DNA of 64,000 nucleotides. Origin: Gautieria morchelliformis (lineage: Eukaryota; Basidiomycota; Agaricomycetes; Gomphales; Gomphaceae). The position numbers and the translations under genes were made by a program. Shown here piece after piece: positions 1 to 10,370 of this stretch. The stretch is taken from positions 62,001 to 126,000 of the forward strand of contig WHVA01000069.1 in assembly GCA_015179125.1 (NCBI GenBank), given 5' to 3'. The first letter of the stretch is position 1; each line of letters starts with the position of its first letter. A model generated the notes under the pieces. The model had not been told where the DNA came from and made no database searches. It saw only the letters and a program-made list of their open reading frames with translations.

Positions 1-553
1 CCTCCCGTTCGCAGGCACGAGATCGCGTTCGTTTTTGGCCAGCTCTCAACGGCACATTCCATTCCGGCGCTCCTGCGCGTTCTGCGTGACCCCCGCGAGT
101 CGTCGATGGTGCGGCATGAAGCAGCTGAGGCGCTAGGCGGTATTGTGGGTGAAGGTACGCTTTAGATCGTCTGCGTCATTGACAACTACGCTTCCAGTAA
201 CTAAGCAACCCCATAACTAGCCCCAAGAGACGCAGAGTCGGAGCCCGTGGACGTTCTCGCAGTGCTCAAAGAATGGAGTCAACGCGAGGATGCCCCTCGG
301 GTTGTGCGCGAAAGTTGCATTGTCGCTGTAGACATGTGGGAGGTATGTGCCCTCTTCCGTGCACAATGCCCCTTCTTTTGTTGACGCGCTTACTTCACTG
401 CTTCAGTACGAAAACTCGAACGAGTTTCAATATGCCAATGGCCTTGACTCCGCAGAATCAATAGAACGATCCCCCGAAGATCTCAAGGACGTGACTGAGA
501 ATATTGAACGTAAAAACGTCCCTGCTGGGGCTCCGATAGCTGTGGGCGCATAG
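1..553 (+). CDS. LIA1: Deoxyhypusine hydroxylase, 3' part (gene starts before the window)
   Basis: C-terminal part of deoxyhypusine hydroxylase, the HEAT-repeat di-iron enzyme that hydroxylates deoxyhypusine on eIF5A, completing hypusine formation in the cytosol. Three exons join in frame: 1-154, 230-342 and 407-553, with GT-AG introns of 75 and 64 nt. Exon 1 encodes a repeat containing [11 protein letters not shown] and the metal-ligand motif RHEAAEALG, with the His-Glu pair characteristic of the family. Exon 2 continues with [13 protein letters not shown] and [14 protein letters not shown], and exon 3 starts [12 protein letters not shown] and ends in an alanine codon before TAG. These motifs and their order match the end of DOHH proteins. 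The start and first repeats lie outside the window, so completeness cannot be judged. No break is visible. The gene is followed by a 3.6-kb gene-poor stretch. Confidence 0.93.
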
Positions 554-1911
554 AAAATCTTCGGGGCACGTTCGGGATGCATATCTTTATTTAAGGCGTG
601 TGAGTTGTACAATTGTCGTGACATGGCATAGATTGGGGGCTGAGACGTTATCTGTTCTCGAGTACTTAGATTCCTAGACTCACTGGGTCCTCAAACCCAG
701 TAATTCTCTTGTACTGAATAAAGATGCTAATTACTGGAGTGTCCAACGGGTTTCACCTTGATCACTCCCGAGCTATAAACTAGGTAATAAGCCCGACCCA
801 ATGTCGAAACGCCGGACACGGTCCCCCTTTAGTCTCATTAGACATCTGCAGCACTGCGGATTAACATGCTGCATGCCTCAGGAAATTAACGCTCGCGTGG
901 CTTTGTTCGACCATATCTGTGACCTATGTGGCCGGTTGCTCTAGCTTGCTGAATACCCGGGAAATCCTTTATTAAACTAATCTTATCACATTATCCAGTC
1001 GGCCTACGATTTTAATGCTTTGACATTTTGCGGTCGACATTGAAAGAGGTGAATTGTCTAGCACCGATGTGGATGCAGGTAACGCGTATATGACTTTTCT
1101 TTCATGCATGATACTGTGGTGTGTTGATTTGAAGAGCTCCTCTCTTACTCCCTCCAATCCAAATGCTTGATAGTTTCGAAGATCACTCGCAAAGCAATCC
1201 AGCCAAAGTCCTTCGAACCGGCTGAATCTTTCTTCATCACTGAAACCCTCCAAGCCGTTCACGATTGATTAACCCACTGGTCCTTGATAACAGGACCCTT
1301 GCCTTCCAGGTCTTCCAACATTCATCGAACTTAAAGGTGCTCATTTCATCATACCGGCAATACCGTCCCTCCGTATCTTTGGTTTCCGCGCGATTATCGT
1401 GCCCGTGAACTCCTCTGTGAGCCGTACGGTGTCCCTGCGCGACAGCTAAGACGAATCATATTTGCCCCAATTCTGTGACAAAGTGATCGAACAATTGGAC
1501 ATAGCCTCAGTAAACTCCTCTATGTGCTCTAAGTCCGGCAAAGGAACTATGTGGCGTCGAAGTAATCGTGCTGGTCGCGCGAGCTAGAAACCAACCGCGC
1601 CACGTTGTCAACGTCGTTTCAACATTGTCAGCCCTTACCATAATGTCAAGCCGGCTCGATGAGTAATTTGCCTGGCGAGAACACCAGCCCCTCCCCCTGT
1701 GATAGCCACTATAGTACTGGTACATTATATTCCATATCCTGATGATGAAAAAGCGAGCTGTTGGGCGTGCGATCGATTTCATGATGGTGGAAGCATCTTT
1801 ACCGTAACTGTTAGTTTCTGTCAGTCGTCAGAGTTTCCCAAAATTCACCACGGTGGCGTAGGATGCCAGTTCAATTGAGTGGCTGGAAGCTATTGCTTTG
1901 CCATCATGAGT

Positions 1912-1986
1912 GGGCGTGTCTTTACCTGGTGTCCTCGTCCAGGTGCAGCCCGCACCTGGACGAGCACATGAGGCAAAGACACGCCC
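1912..1986. repeat. Foldback hairpin with about 35-nt arms
   Basis: A near-perfect inverted repeat. The left arm starts GGGCGTGTCTTT and ends TCGTCCAGGTGC; the right arm starts GCACCTGGACGA and ends AAAGACACGCCC. The arms are about 35 nt with roughly four mismatches around a 5-nt loop. Such a structure would form a strong hairpin in RNA or single-stranded DNA. It could be a foldback transposon remnant, a small-RNA precursor or a transcription-terminator-like structure; the sequence does not decide between them. Confidence 0.85.
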
Positions 1987-2250
1987 GAGATTGGGTTGTA
2001 TAACAGCATAAATAAAATCTAAACAATCTTATAAATTCCCGAAGATACATTAGAGTGGACACTGACAGCTTGAGTGCTTGCTTTGCAGGTAACCCTGGTT
2101 ATCCAAACATAAGAAGAAGCAAGCTTTGAAGTATCTATGACATCCTTCCTGCATTTGTTCTTTCAGGGCACAGAGGACAGTCCCATATAATGGAATTTCC
2201 GGCAGTCGACTCAGGCAGCAGTAGCCAAAGACAAACAGGACTGTCATCTG

Positions 2251-2337
2251 GGCCTCCAAGGCCGCTACTACGCTAGTGGGCCGTCTTCTAAAAAAGTGAC
2301 ACTAAGAAGACGGCCCACCAGCGGCCTTGGTGGCCGC
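2251..2337. repeat. Second foldback hairpin, GC-rich arms
   Basis: Another inverted repeat about 265 bp downstream of the first. The left side reads CCAAGGCCGCT, a 9-nt bulge, then GTGGGCCGTCTTCT. The right side carries the complement AGAAGACGGCCCAC followed by AGCGGCCTTGG. The loop is about 15 nt. Arms of about 30 nt pair almost completely apart from the bulge. Its sequence is unrelated to the 1912-1986 hairpin, so the two are separate elements of similar architecture. Confidence 0.8.
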
Positions 2338-4148
2338 AAAATTAACTTGAGTGGAGGTACACCTGGGGAAGAGAAGTGAAAAGGAGGATGTGTTGATTTT
2401 TCAGAGGAATAGGGACGCAGCGAGAGGGAGAGGATACCAATTGGCAACGTGGTGGTTACAAACGCGCGATGTACTAGTAAGCCACGGTTCGTCGTTCGGT
2501 CACTATCGCGGTGACTCGACGCCGCTCGCAAAGCCACAAGCGTCAACAGGGATGAGCTTCACTGAATCTTCTTGCGGTAGCCTTAACTCCGTGAGAATCT
2601 CGAAGGCTTGCAATGCTTTGCACGCGCATTCTGTTCTGGATATTACCTACGCTTTGTTCTCGAGAACTTCGGAGAAGTCAAACGACCATGATAAATTAAA
2701 TTTTGATACAGCCGAGATCTCTTGAAAGATAAGTCCGCTCTAACCTGAAAAGAAAAGAAAAGAAAAGGAGACAGAAGCGTCCTGATTCTGAAATGATCCA
2801 AAGACTGCTTAAGGGCATGTGTTCTAGAATAGAATTCTTGATGTGCACAGGTAAGCCCAAATAGGTACTCAGTTTTCTGAAGATTAATACTTTAAGCAGT
2901 AGGCACAGCTACCATAATCAGGAACTGGATTCTCTCACCTCGACATCCCAGCAGATATCCACCCACACCAATAGCACAGTAAGAGTTACATACTGAGATG
3001 GCAAAACCATACACTGACCGACTAGTACGCGCTCTAAGTATAAAAATGGAAGATCATATTTGTCATTAAAATTAAATAAATAAACTGGATGTCGTACGGT
3101 GGGCCAGGAGATGGTTGAGCATCGATAAATCCATATTTTCGTGGCTGCATTTGAAAGTATTTAGTAGTTAAGTTGATGGAGTGCTGCTATAATTCGCATC
3201 CACAGACAACTGCCACCATCCTGCTTGAGAGAGACAATTGCGACAACCGGTGGTATCGACACAGCCACGGGATTACCCTTCGAAAATTGCTGTAGAATGA
3301 CCAAGTACCGTAGCTTGTTTTCTCAAATTTATTCCACGGTGGTTGATGTGGGATAAGCTAAGATCGGTAGGCAAAATGGTTGCCAACAATAGTCATTATC
3401 AGTGGTCGGTCTTCTGCTGATAACATCAGGAGGTCCATCTTGGTGTGTGTCAGCGAGCGGGGAGGAAGCCATGCTAGCTCACATGCACAGGTCGGCATGC
3501 TGCAGCAATCAGAATGAAGACTCAATTTTCTAGCTTCAAGTTGGAGTTTGGGCTCCCGGATCCTCTTCTACATAAATGTCTCTCTAGCTTCCCTTGCGAA
3601 GCACAGTGGTAAGAGGGGCTGGGCCCACACACGTCAACAAGCGCCACTTTTCAGTTTTCACAGCAAACGGCTTTGACGCGGGCCAAGCACCGGGAACTTG
3701 GGCATCACCCAGTTGACCTTTGCATGTGACTTACGTACTTATGTAATTGTATCTTCGGGCGGCAAAACTCTTGGTTTCTCTCATACGCGGCGTCCAGTTT
3801 AGCGACTGTCCAGCAATGAGGGAAGTGGACAATGTATATATTCTTGTATAGGGTGTCAAGATGATTTTTCGAGACCTCCTGTCCTGTTGTGAAGACGATT
3901 GACCCATCGCCGAGTACCATCATATGTCCCTGTCCCTGCATTCTTTCCCTGACCGATCCCCGCGTACGTTACCTTAGTATAAGTACGCGACAATTGTATG
4001 ACGGCGGCTCAGACCTTTATCTGACGCCGCCTAGGTCTGTGAACTGCCACTAGAAGTTGCATTCTCAACATGTCCGTGTCTCCAAGGTCAGATAGGTGTA
4101 GCATTTCCGGCAGGAGATGACGATAGCGCCTTCCAAACTTGAAAAGGG

Positions 4149-5595
4149 TTAGGTTAGGAGCCTTCCATGAGCTTCTGTGTGATAGCATGCCATACCTCCA
4201 CGTGGAACAGGAGGAATTCGCATGAAGGCATATCGCATCCGTCGGAAGAAATGCAAGAAATCATAAAGCGCGGAAGTGCCCTCATCTTCCTTTCGTTTCA
4301 CCATACGCATGCGTAGCAGCTTGAAACTGAGGGAGCGATATATGGTCTCGAAACGGGTCACAACCTCATCGATACTTGGTCGCTTCGATGGCTCTTCTTG
4401 GGTCATGTCTGTAATCAAGGGAACCATGAAATCAAATCCAAACCTAACCTAACCGATCATGATTCTGTGAGAAAGGATTAAGAGCAAAGCGTAGACATCC
4501 GTACATGCACAAATTCCATCTTGATCATATTACCCGCATAGTAGATATCAGTTGCGAACGGATTAGACAATTCATTATATTTGTCTCCTTGAACCTCGGG
4601 TGCAGTTCTATCAATACCACGAACGGGAAGATCGAGTGGTGGGCCATGCTTGGGGTCGTAGAATCTGGAGAGACCGAAATCGATTAGAAGGTATTTTGGT
4701 GGACGTTCCGTTCGAGTCCAATGCCTTGCAAAACGATTGCGTTTGTAATCGAAGTCGATATCAATAGGATGAAATCCATTGGGATAAAGTTTTCTGGCGT
4801 CCATCATGATATTCCTTCCTGTGCAATCACTTGGCATATGTTGCATTACCTGCACCATCCGTATACGGCTGAGAGCTTACCGATGAGCATAATCGTGTTT
4901 ATGCATAAATTGGATTCCCTGAAAACATGATACCTGTCGACATAGGTCTGCATGAATGATATACAAGCACGCACTTCGAAGACTTGACGGAAGAATTCGA
5001 CAGCTTCTCCAAATGTCCAAATTTTTGGGTCATTGAAAGGTCGGAGAATCGGCATGACAAGGAGAACCATTCCTTCATACTCTGGAACCTCGAGAACGTC
5101 AAGTAAAGGCACACAGTGGTTCTTAGGATCTGACGCTAAAGGCTCGCTGGAGAAGAATTTGCCGATTCCCACTTCATCGGATTCATTGTACTTGACTATC
5201 CGCTTCAGTGTTACTGTCTCACCGTTGGACATACGTGTGGCATCCATCACATGCTTATGCCAGTGTCATATCAGGTTCATTCCTTGATGACAAGCAACCA
5301 GAGCACGCACTCCAAAGGGCAATGAATGGCTGTCTTCACAATCAGTAACATACTTTTTGGTTCTCTTCCAGGTTGGTATCCAGTTGGGATGGTAGCGAGG
5401 GCGGAGCAAGTATCCCTGAGACTCGAGCCATCGATACTGATCAGCCCAGAAGATTTCCGTCAGTTGAAGGGTTGCATAGTCAAACTTCCATGTTCTGCGA
5501 TATTCGTTTTCTCGTTCACGAAGCTTGATTGCGCCAGCCATGGAGCAAGAGTGTAGAATGTGGGAATTCTCGGGGAAATCCGATCGATCGATCAA
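4149..5595 (-). CDS. Protein kinase-like protein (Agaricomycete family), five exons
   Basis: A protein kinase-domain gene. Five exons join with GT-AG introns: 5595-5311, 5253-4975, 4918-4881, 4829-4505 and 4448-4149, giving 1227 nt or 408 aa. The N-terminus carries a conserved tryptophan-rich block (FWADQYRWLESQGYLLRPRY) typical of a large mushroom family of kinase-like proteins. The catalytic lobe shows a lysine in TVTLKRI, the catalytic loop HRDCTGRN (split by an intron inside the Arg codon), LIDFGLSR with the metal-binding Asp, and RTAPEVQ. All key kinase residues are therefore present, so it is probably active, but substrate and pathway are unknown. An alternative start at Met 5541 (MAGAIKLRERE) would give 390 aa. 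Copia element A is inserted 77 bp upstream of the first ATG and may affect its promoter. Confidence 0.85.
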
Positions 5596-5672
5596 TCGAT
5601 CGCTGACGCGCGTATCACCTGTTCTCCAACTCTTATGGAACGTACTGCGAGCGCGGATAAGTTAGCCGATGG
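5596..5672. promoter_or_regulatory. Remaining kinase 5' flank up to the copia insertion
   Basis: Only 77 bp separate the kinase start codon from the left edge of copia element A. The stretch contains a GATC-rich tract (5579-5602, repeated GATC/GATCAATC) and ends in GATGG, the left copy of the target-site duplication. Before the insertion this sequence continued at 14414 (GTCAACAAATCGACCCACG). Confidence 0.6.
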
Positions 5673-5749
5673 TGTTACGCGCAGGACTGAGTTCGAAGGG
5701 AAAAGTGATAAGATTACTATCTACTCGGTGAGTTTTTTTTTTTTTTTTT

Positions 5750-7176
5750 ATACATATCCAATTTTTCGTCTTTTGGGGCCGCGCCCTATGTAAGATGGTG
5801 TATACATGTTTCGTTCTATATAGCTTCCTTCTCGCCTCTAGGTCTCTATCTCCGCTTGTACCTCGTAATTCGTCTTTTCTCCCACGAAACAAAATCATTT
5901 TCACAGCGCTGACGATTATTGTTTACGTAGGCATATGAGTATGTTACAGCTGCACAAACAACTGCAAGCGGACTGAGTTTCTCCTGTCTTCTTCGTCCCT
6001 GCTTGGTGTAGACATAGAGCAATGAAAGCTGAGCACACTCTTACTTTATGCCTATGAATGCCATTTCTCCTGAAATGGTAGCTTCCTGTGCGTTCGCTTT
6101 TTCTTTTCTTGCATCCTCGTTCTTCCTAATCGTTATCTATGTAGCCTCCTCATGTGTGCGGTCTGCACAAATGACAACCCCCAGACCCCCAAACCCCCAG
6201 ACCCCTTTGAATGCGCTATATCCTCTATAGACACTCTCCTTGACCCTGTTTTTTTCTGTTTTTTTTTTTTCTTGGTCACTGCCCAACGTTCAAGCTGTCC
6301 TTTCTTGCCATGGAATTGATCTTGGTGACTATGATTTCTCACATGCTTGCAGGATATATCTTGACCATGTTCTAAATGGTAAATGCTTTTTACCGGTGAA
6401 TTCAGACAAGTCCCTCTGTATGTCCAATTGCTCTTCTTTTTATAACACTGGCTCTTTTTTGGTACGAGTACTTGATGTGATCCTTACCTCGGATTGTACT
6501 AATGATCATCTGTCGTCCTTTTGCACTGCTTTAGGCATGCCTGGCAGTGTATTGCATGTTGCTGTCAGGGGACACCCTGTTTTCCATTTCCAGTTCAGAC
6601 ACCACACCCAGTTCCGACTCCATTTCTGACTCCGCTTCCGGTTCCGATTCCATCTCCGCCTCCACTTTCGGAAATGATTCCGCTTCTGGGAGATCTTCCA
6701 CCAGTTCTGTTTGCCTTGCCAGTTCCACTCCAATTCCCGACTTCCACTCTCGGAACAGTGTCGGAAATCAAGCGACTCGCGTAATAGGTGGCATCAAGGG
6801 TCAATCAAGGGTCAGGGTGGTCAGGGAGATGCAGGGTTTATGGCGGGTGCCAAGTGTTGTCCCTGGCTGCGCAGCATAGTATAATACGGGCTCGCTGACA
6901 TTGGAGGTCCTTAGACCTTTCTCTTTGGATTTCCCCTTGTCAGTTGTGTGGTAGTGTGATCTCCACAACCAGCCAGGGTTGCCCTTACAGCAGAAAAGTC
7001 TCTTCCCTAGAGGACCGGCGGCCGTACTGCGCGTTGCATTCGCCATAGGTGCGTTCGGAATTGGAGACAGCGACTCGGAGATCGCAACCTCTTCTGCACA
7101 CACAGCGTACGACAGCCCCTCTTTTTACGTCGAGCTCCCAACCCCAGAAATCCCGTCCCATATTTCTCCTTCTGAC
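5750..7176. other. Non-coding part of block B
   Basis: No gene recognised. It contains the sequence next to the T-run, a C-rich spacer (CCCCCAGACCCCCAAACCCC at about 6177), a T-rich run near 6247-6270, and a TTCCG-rich degenerate repeat at about 6590-6760 just before the gag frame, which may be the leader of the gypsy fragment. Confidence 0.4.
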
Positions 7177-8352
7177 ATGGATCCAGACGATTGTCTTCGG
7201 AATATGGAGGAGGAATTGACACGGAACTGGATGAAGACCGACGCGATTGAAACAGCCTTACAAGCAATTTTGGCTAAGTTAGATATTCCACAAAGTGGTG
7301 GAAATGAAATGCTGGACAATCCGGATTTCGGAAAAGTGGAAGTAGCGGAAGAGAGGATCTCCGCGAAGTTAGCAAAGGTCAAACCCGCAACTCCGGCAGA
7401 CTTTGACGGAGATCGGGAGAAGGGATGCGCATTCTTCAACACATGCAGCATCTACTTCGCAATTGTCGGAGACCTCTTTCCAAACGACCAGGCTCAGATT
7501 CACTGGGCATTGTCCTTTTTCAAGTCGGACCGCACAGCCCGTTTTGCAAACAAGGTGATCCGACATGAAGCAAAGGGCAAGGGGAACTACTTCCGGGACT
7601 GGGATGCCTTCGAGAAAACATTTTCCGACCAGTTCTGCCCGAAAAACGAGCAGCTCACAGCCCTTATGAAGCTCGAGGGGACCAGCTGGTACCAGGCCAA
7701 GGATCCGGTCCATGACTACATTGATCGCTTCCAGGAGCTCATCGACCTTGCGGAGTATGATGATGACAAGACGATCGTCATCAAATTCCGACGAGGACTT
7801 GATCCGACACTCCAGAACCAAGTTGCGCTGCTTGGGGATGGAGCTCCGGATTTTGATGACCCGGAAGGGTGGTACCAAGCTGCGCAGAGGGTGTCCCTGA
7901 ACAGGGAAGCAAATGAGGCCTTCGTGGAGACAAGCCGGAACATGACACGCAGTTCCACTCGTCCTACTCCACCTGTGCCAAAACCCGGAAGCGCATTCAT
8001 TCCCACACGGAAACTATTTCCGACGCTGGCTCCGCCTGCCCCTATTAGGAACCATAGCCCTCCTCCCTCGAAGAGTGGCCCTGCCCCGATGGATGTTGAC
8101 CGCATCCGCGGAACAGGCCGCGGAACTATCACCTGCTTCTGATGTCGACAACCAGGACACTATGCTCGCAAGTGCCCCCAAGTCTTTGATATCCGGCTTA
8201 TGACCACAGAGGAGAAACTTGAGATCCTTCCAGAGTTCCTCGCACTTGCGGACATAAGTGGAGTGCCCACTGCGGAAGAAGTTTCCGAAAATGCGGAACA
8301 TTGTCCACCGGAAGCGGAGGATGCGTCGGATTTTGTGACGCGCAGCGGGTGA
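7177..8352 (+). pseudogene. Ty3/gypsy gag, broken by TGA inside its zinc knuckle
   Basis: A retrotransposon gag protein (capsid and nucleocapsid) starting at the ATG for MDPDDCLRNMEEEL. It carries the gag core (FNTCSIYFAIVGDLFP, ARFANKVIRHEAKGKG, DYIDRFQELIDLAEYDDD, FRRGLDPTLQ), then a proline-rich stretch. The CCHC knuckle spans 8134-8178 with the pattern C-F-stop-C-R-Q-P-G-H-Y-A-R-K-C: a TGA at 8140-8142 stands where the motif expects a sense codon, probably CGA. The frame continues to a second stop at 8350-8352. A further gag-type segment (NRFACLEVENE to 8633) lies in another frame. No matching gypsy pol follows, so this is an isolated inactive fragment. Confidence 0.8.
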
Positions 8353-8639
8353 GATGTGTGCCCCTGCTGCCTGTACATAACCGGTTTGCCTGTCTTGAAG
8401 TAGAGAATGAAAAGCCCCCACTCCCCTCACTTCGTACAGACCCACCGGATAAAGTCACACAAAAACCAAATCCGACACCCCGTCCATCCCGCATCCGCCC
8501 TTGGGAGAAACACCTTCCGAAGCGCTATGTTGTTGCTGCCACCCCTGGCCCCAAGTCACTAGTCATTAAGGTGGAGATCCAGACAACAGATACAGCAGAA
8601 GGCTTGCCGACTCAGCCGCAACCACACACATAACTCGCA

Positions 8640-8960
8640 ACCGAGATAATTTCTCAACTTACACGACGGACCATTCTGAAATCAATGGTATCACACCGGG
8701 CACTTCACTTATAACCCATGGACGAGGAACAGTGCCTCTAGAATTTATGGTCGGAACCGACATATTCACAGTCAAACTCCACGATGTAAAATATGCACCT
8801 GACGCCCCCAGCAATGTCATCAGTATAGGACGCCTTACCGATACCGGACACACAGCTATGTTTACATCATCAAGTGTTACATCAAATCAAGAATTGGAAC
8901 TATCTTTGGAATTGGCCAAAAGGTGGGACGTATGTATCAAATTACATGCCGAGGGACAGG
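8640..8960 (+). pseudogene. Copia protease/gag-pre-integrase fragment
   Basis: Encodes a segment typical of copia polyproteins between protease and integrase: HGRGTVPLEFMVG, then LHDVKYAPDAPSNVISIGRL and a TAMFTSSSV stretch, followed in a neighbouring frame by GRMYQITC. The integrase and reverse transcriptase that should follow are absent; unrelated sequence begins near 8985. Probably the left end of the same copia copy whose RNase H end and LTR lie at 9780-10236. Confidence 0.65.
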
Positions 8961-9178
8961 GAACAATGAGAGGGCGGCTGTGCTCGAGGGGGAGGAACAT
9001 ACGACACACGAGCAACAGCCAGGGGGAGTGGAAGTGCAAGCAGCGGCAGGGACCGATGCAGGTCCACACACGGCTACGACAATTAACCACCAACTGTCAA
9101 AGGAGTATGGTAAGATCGAGCTGGGCAGCCAGGAAGTGAAAGACCAACTATTGCAAGATGCTTGGTACCTGCATGAGA

Positions 9179-9430
9179 AAATGAGCATGCTGGGGCATGC
9201 GGCTGTACCACTCGGTCGCGAAGCTGACGCTGAACGAGAACATCATGATCATGGGGAGCATCCCAAACATGAACTGGACGCTGCGCAAGTTCTGGATGGA
9301 GTACCGGGTGGAGTGGCTGTCTTGGCCAACACACATGAGGCTCAGGAGGGTGACGGACTTTGGGACGAACCTCGGGTACTCGATGCACTTGATGCACACG
9401 AACTCGCGGCTGGTTTTCCTGGACTGCCGG
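9179..9430 (+). pseudogene. Captured fragment of a glyoxal/galactose oxidase-like gene
   Basis: The frame beginning near 9197 reads RLYHSVAKLTLNENIMIMGS, PNMNWT, then MEYRVEWL and TNLGYSM. This order (YHS, GS-PN, EYRVE, LGYG-like) is characteristic of the C-terminal half of copper-radical oxidases (glyoxal oxidase family, DUF1929 region) of wood-decay fungi. The fragment lacks the remaining enzyme and loses its frame after about 9430. It lies between two copia pieces and is visibly GC-richer than its surroundings, which suggests a host gene segment captured by or inserted in a retroelement. The assignment rests on motif memory only. Confidence 0.5.
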
Positions 9431-9779
9431 GGACAGCGCTGCTACTGCTCCTTCTGTCGTCAGCGAACAACTACACGTGGCACATCCTGGCGTACGGCAG
9501 ATCCGACAAGTTCGACATGCTGAGCAACTTCCAGTACTCGGCGCACGACCCGGCATCGAGCCAGTGCTCATGGATCGAGATCGTGCGAGATAAGACGACG
9601 GACGGGTGGAAGGTAGACGACGCGATGCCGGATGAGGTGCCCGAGAGGGACGATAAGGTGGTGGGAGAAGCGCAGGTGACGCTGGGAACTGACGAGGCAC
9701 GTGTGGAGACATGGCCTCCATCGCCACCGCCATTGCCCGCAAAGGGGCTCCACCTGGACCAGTCGGTCACAGTAGCATG

Positions 9780-9891
9780 GAAAGGACTCAGAGAGTCTAT
9801 TGCTTGGAGTTCAAGGAATCAGCACGCGGTAGCAATACCTATGACAGAGGCCAAGTACCTACCACTTGATCTGCGAGAAAGCGGCCTCTAA
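9780..9891 (+). pseudogene. Copia RNase H terminal fragment
   Basis: Encodes ESIAWSSRNQHAVAIPMTEAKYLPL, matching the SWSSRKQ...TEAEY block of copia RNase H, and a short tail toward the LTR. A purine-rich tract (AAGTGAGGGGGAG) directly precedes the LTR at 10014, as expected for a polypurine tract. The upstream RT is missing. Confidence 0.65.
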
Positions 9892-10013
9892 CGAGGCTTC
9901 GCTAAACTCACGTCAGGTCAAAGGAGGATCTTGCGGATTTGATGGTGAAGCGATTGGAGCGGCATCAACATGGGTATGTGCGAAAGGTTAGGACTCACCG
10001 AAGTGAGGGGGAG

Positions 10014-10236
10014 TGTTGGATAACGGCACTTCGGCATACTTACGCAACCCGATGACGCGTGCAAGGACAAAGGATAGAGGAGAACAAGGAGCGCAGCAAA
10101 GTACAAAGCGCGCTTTGTACTTTGCAAGACAAAAGGATTCAACTATAATTAGAATAATGTTTATGTATTTAAGTCAGCGATCTGAACTGTTATAGAACAT
10201 CGAATCTACCCCGGACTATTATTCTACTTCGACCTA
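10014..10236 (+). repeat. Copia LTR of block B (family B)
   Basis: Starts TGTTGGATAACG after a polypurine tract and ends near CTACTTCGACCTA, about 220 bp. It has a TATA-like ATGTATTTAAG and shares blocks (GCACTTC, CATCGAATCTAC, TCTACTTC) with the solo LTR at 46042-46261, which has a clean duplication and so defines the ends. Contains a 30-bp perfect palindrome at 10096-10125. No 5' partner LTR was found upstream. Confidence 0.75.
10096..10125. repeat. 30-bp perfect palindrome inside LTR B
   Basis: Half-site GCAAAGTACAAAGCG followed immediately by its exact reverse complement. It sits in the upstream half of the LTR, where transcription signals of LTR elements usually lie. It is not present in the related solo LTR at 46042. 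Confidence 0.9.
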
Positions 10237-10347
10237 TACTACGCACCTGAGTTCGAAGGGAAAAGTGATAGGGTTTCCCTTCGAACTCAGACTGCCATAT
10301 TGGGTGACCACGTCACGTGATATCACGCGAGTAGCACGCGAGTAACA
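10237..10347 (-). repeat. Right piece of copia A 3' LTR
   Basis: Matches the 5' LTR from TACGCACCTGAG onward, including the 17-bp-arm hairpin and TCACGTGA at 10313, and ends at GAGTAACA next to the polypurine tract. The missing first part of this LTR lies at 5673-5732, beyond insertion block B. Confidence 0.8.
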
Positions 10348-10370
10348 CACCCCCCTGACGCAGTCAACGT

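Larger units (their letters stand above)
554..4148. other. Gene-poor intergenic stretch
   Basis: About 3.6 kb between the deoxyhypusine hydroxylase stop and the kinase stop. Short open frames exist on both strands (for example 972-1262 minus, 2351-2725 plus, 3705-3941 minus) but none shows a recognisable motif or a convincing splice partner. The stretch holds two foldback hairpins (1912-1986, 2251-2337) and a short GAAAA repeat at about 2746-2767. Nothing else could be supported. Confidence 0.6.
5733..10236 (+). mobile_element. Composite insertion block B inside the copia A LTR
   Basis: About 4.5 kb of layered mobile and captured DNA splitting the left LTR of element A. From left to right: a 17-T run (5733-5749) that on the minus strand reads as a poly(A) tail; about 1.4 kb without recognised coding (including a TTCC-rich tract around 6600-6760); a gypsy gag (7177-8352); a gypsy-type frame to 8633; a copia gag-pre-integrase piece (8640-8960); a glyoxal-oxidase-like fragment (about 9180-9430); a copia RNase H piece (about 9780-9891); and a copia LTR (10014-10236). 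No clear target-site duplication was found at the two junctions, so it probably did not arrive as one simple LTR element. Confidence 0.65.

Noticed and set aside
972-1262. 96-aa minus-strand frame (MNGLEGFSDEERFSRFEGL)
   Set aside because: Reads a little like protein, but there is no recognised motif, no splice partner and no context.
9083-9742. 219-aa minus-strand frame in GC-rich DNA
   Set aside because: Arg/Pro/Ser-rich composition typical of an antisense shadow in GC-rich sequence; the plus strand carries the oxidase and copia motifs.
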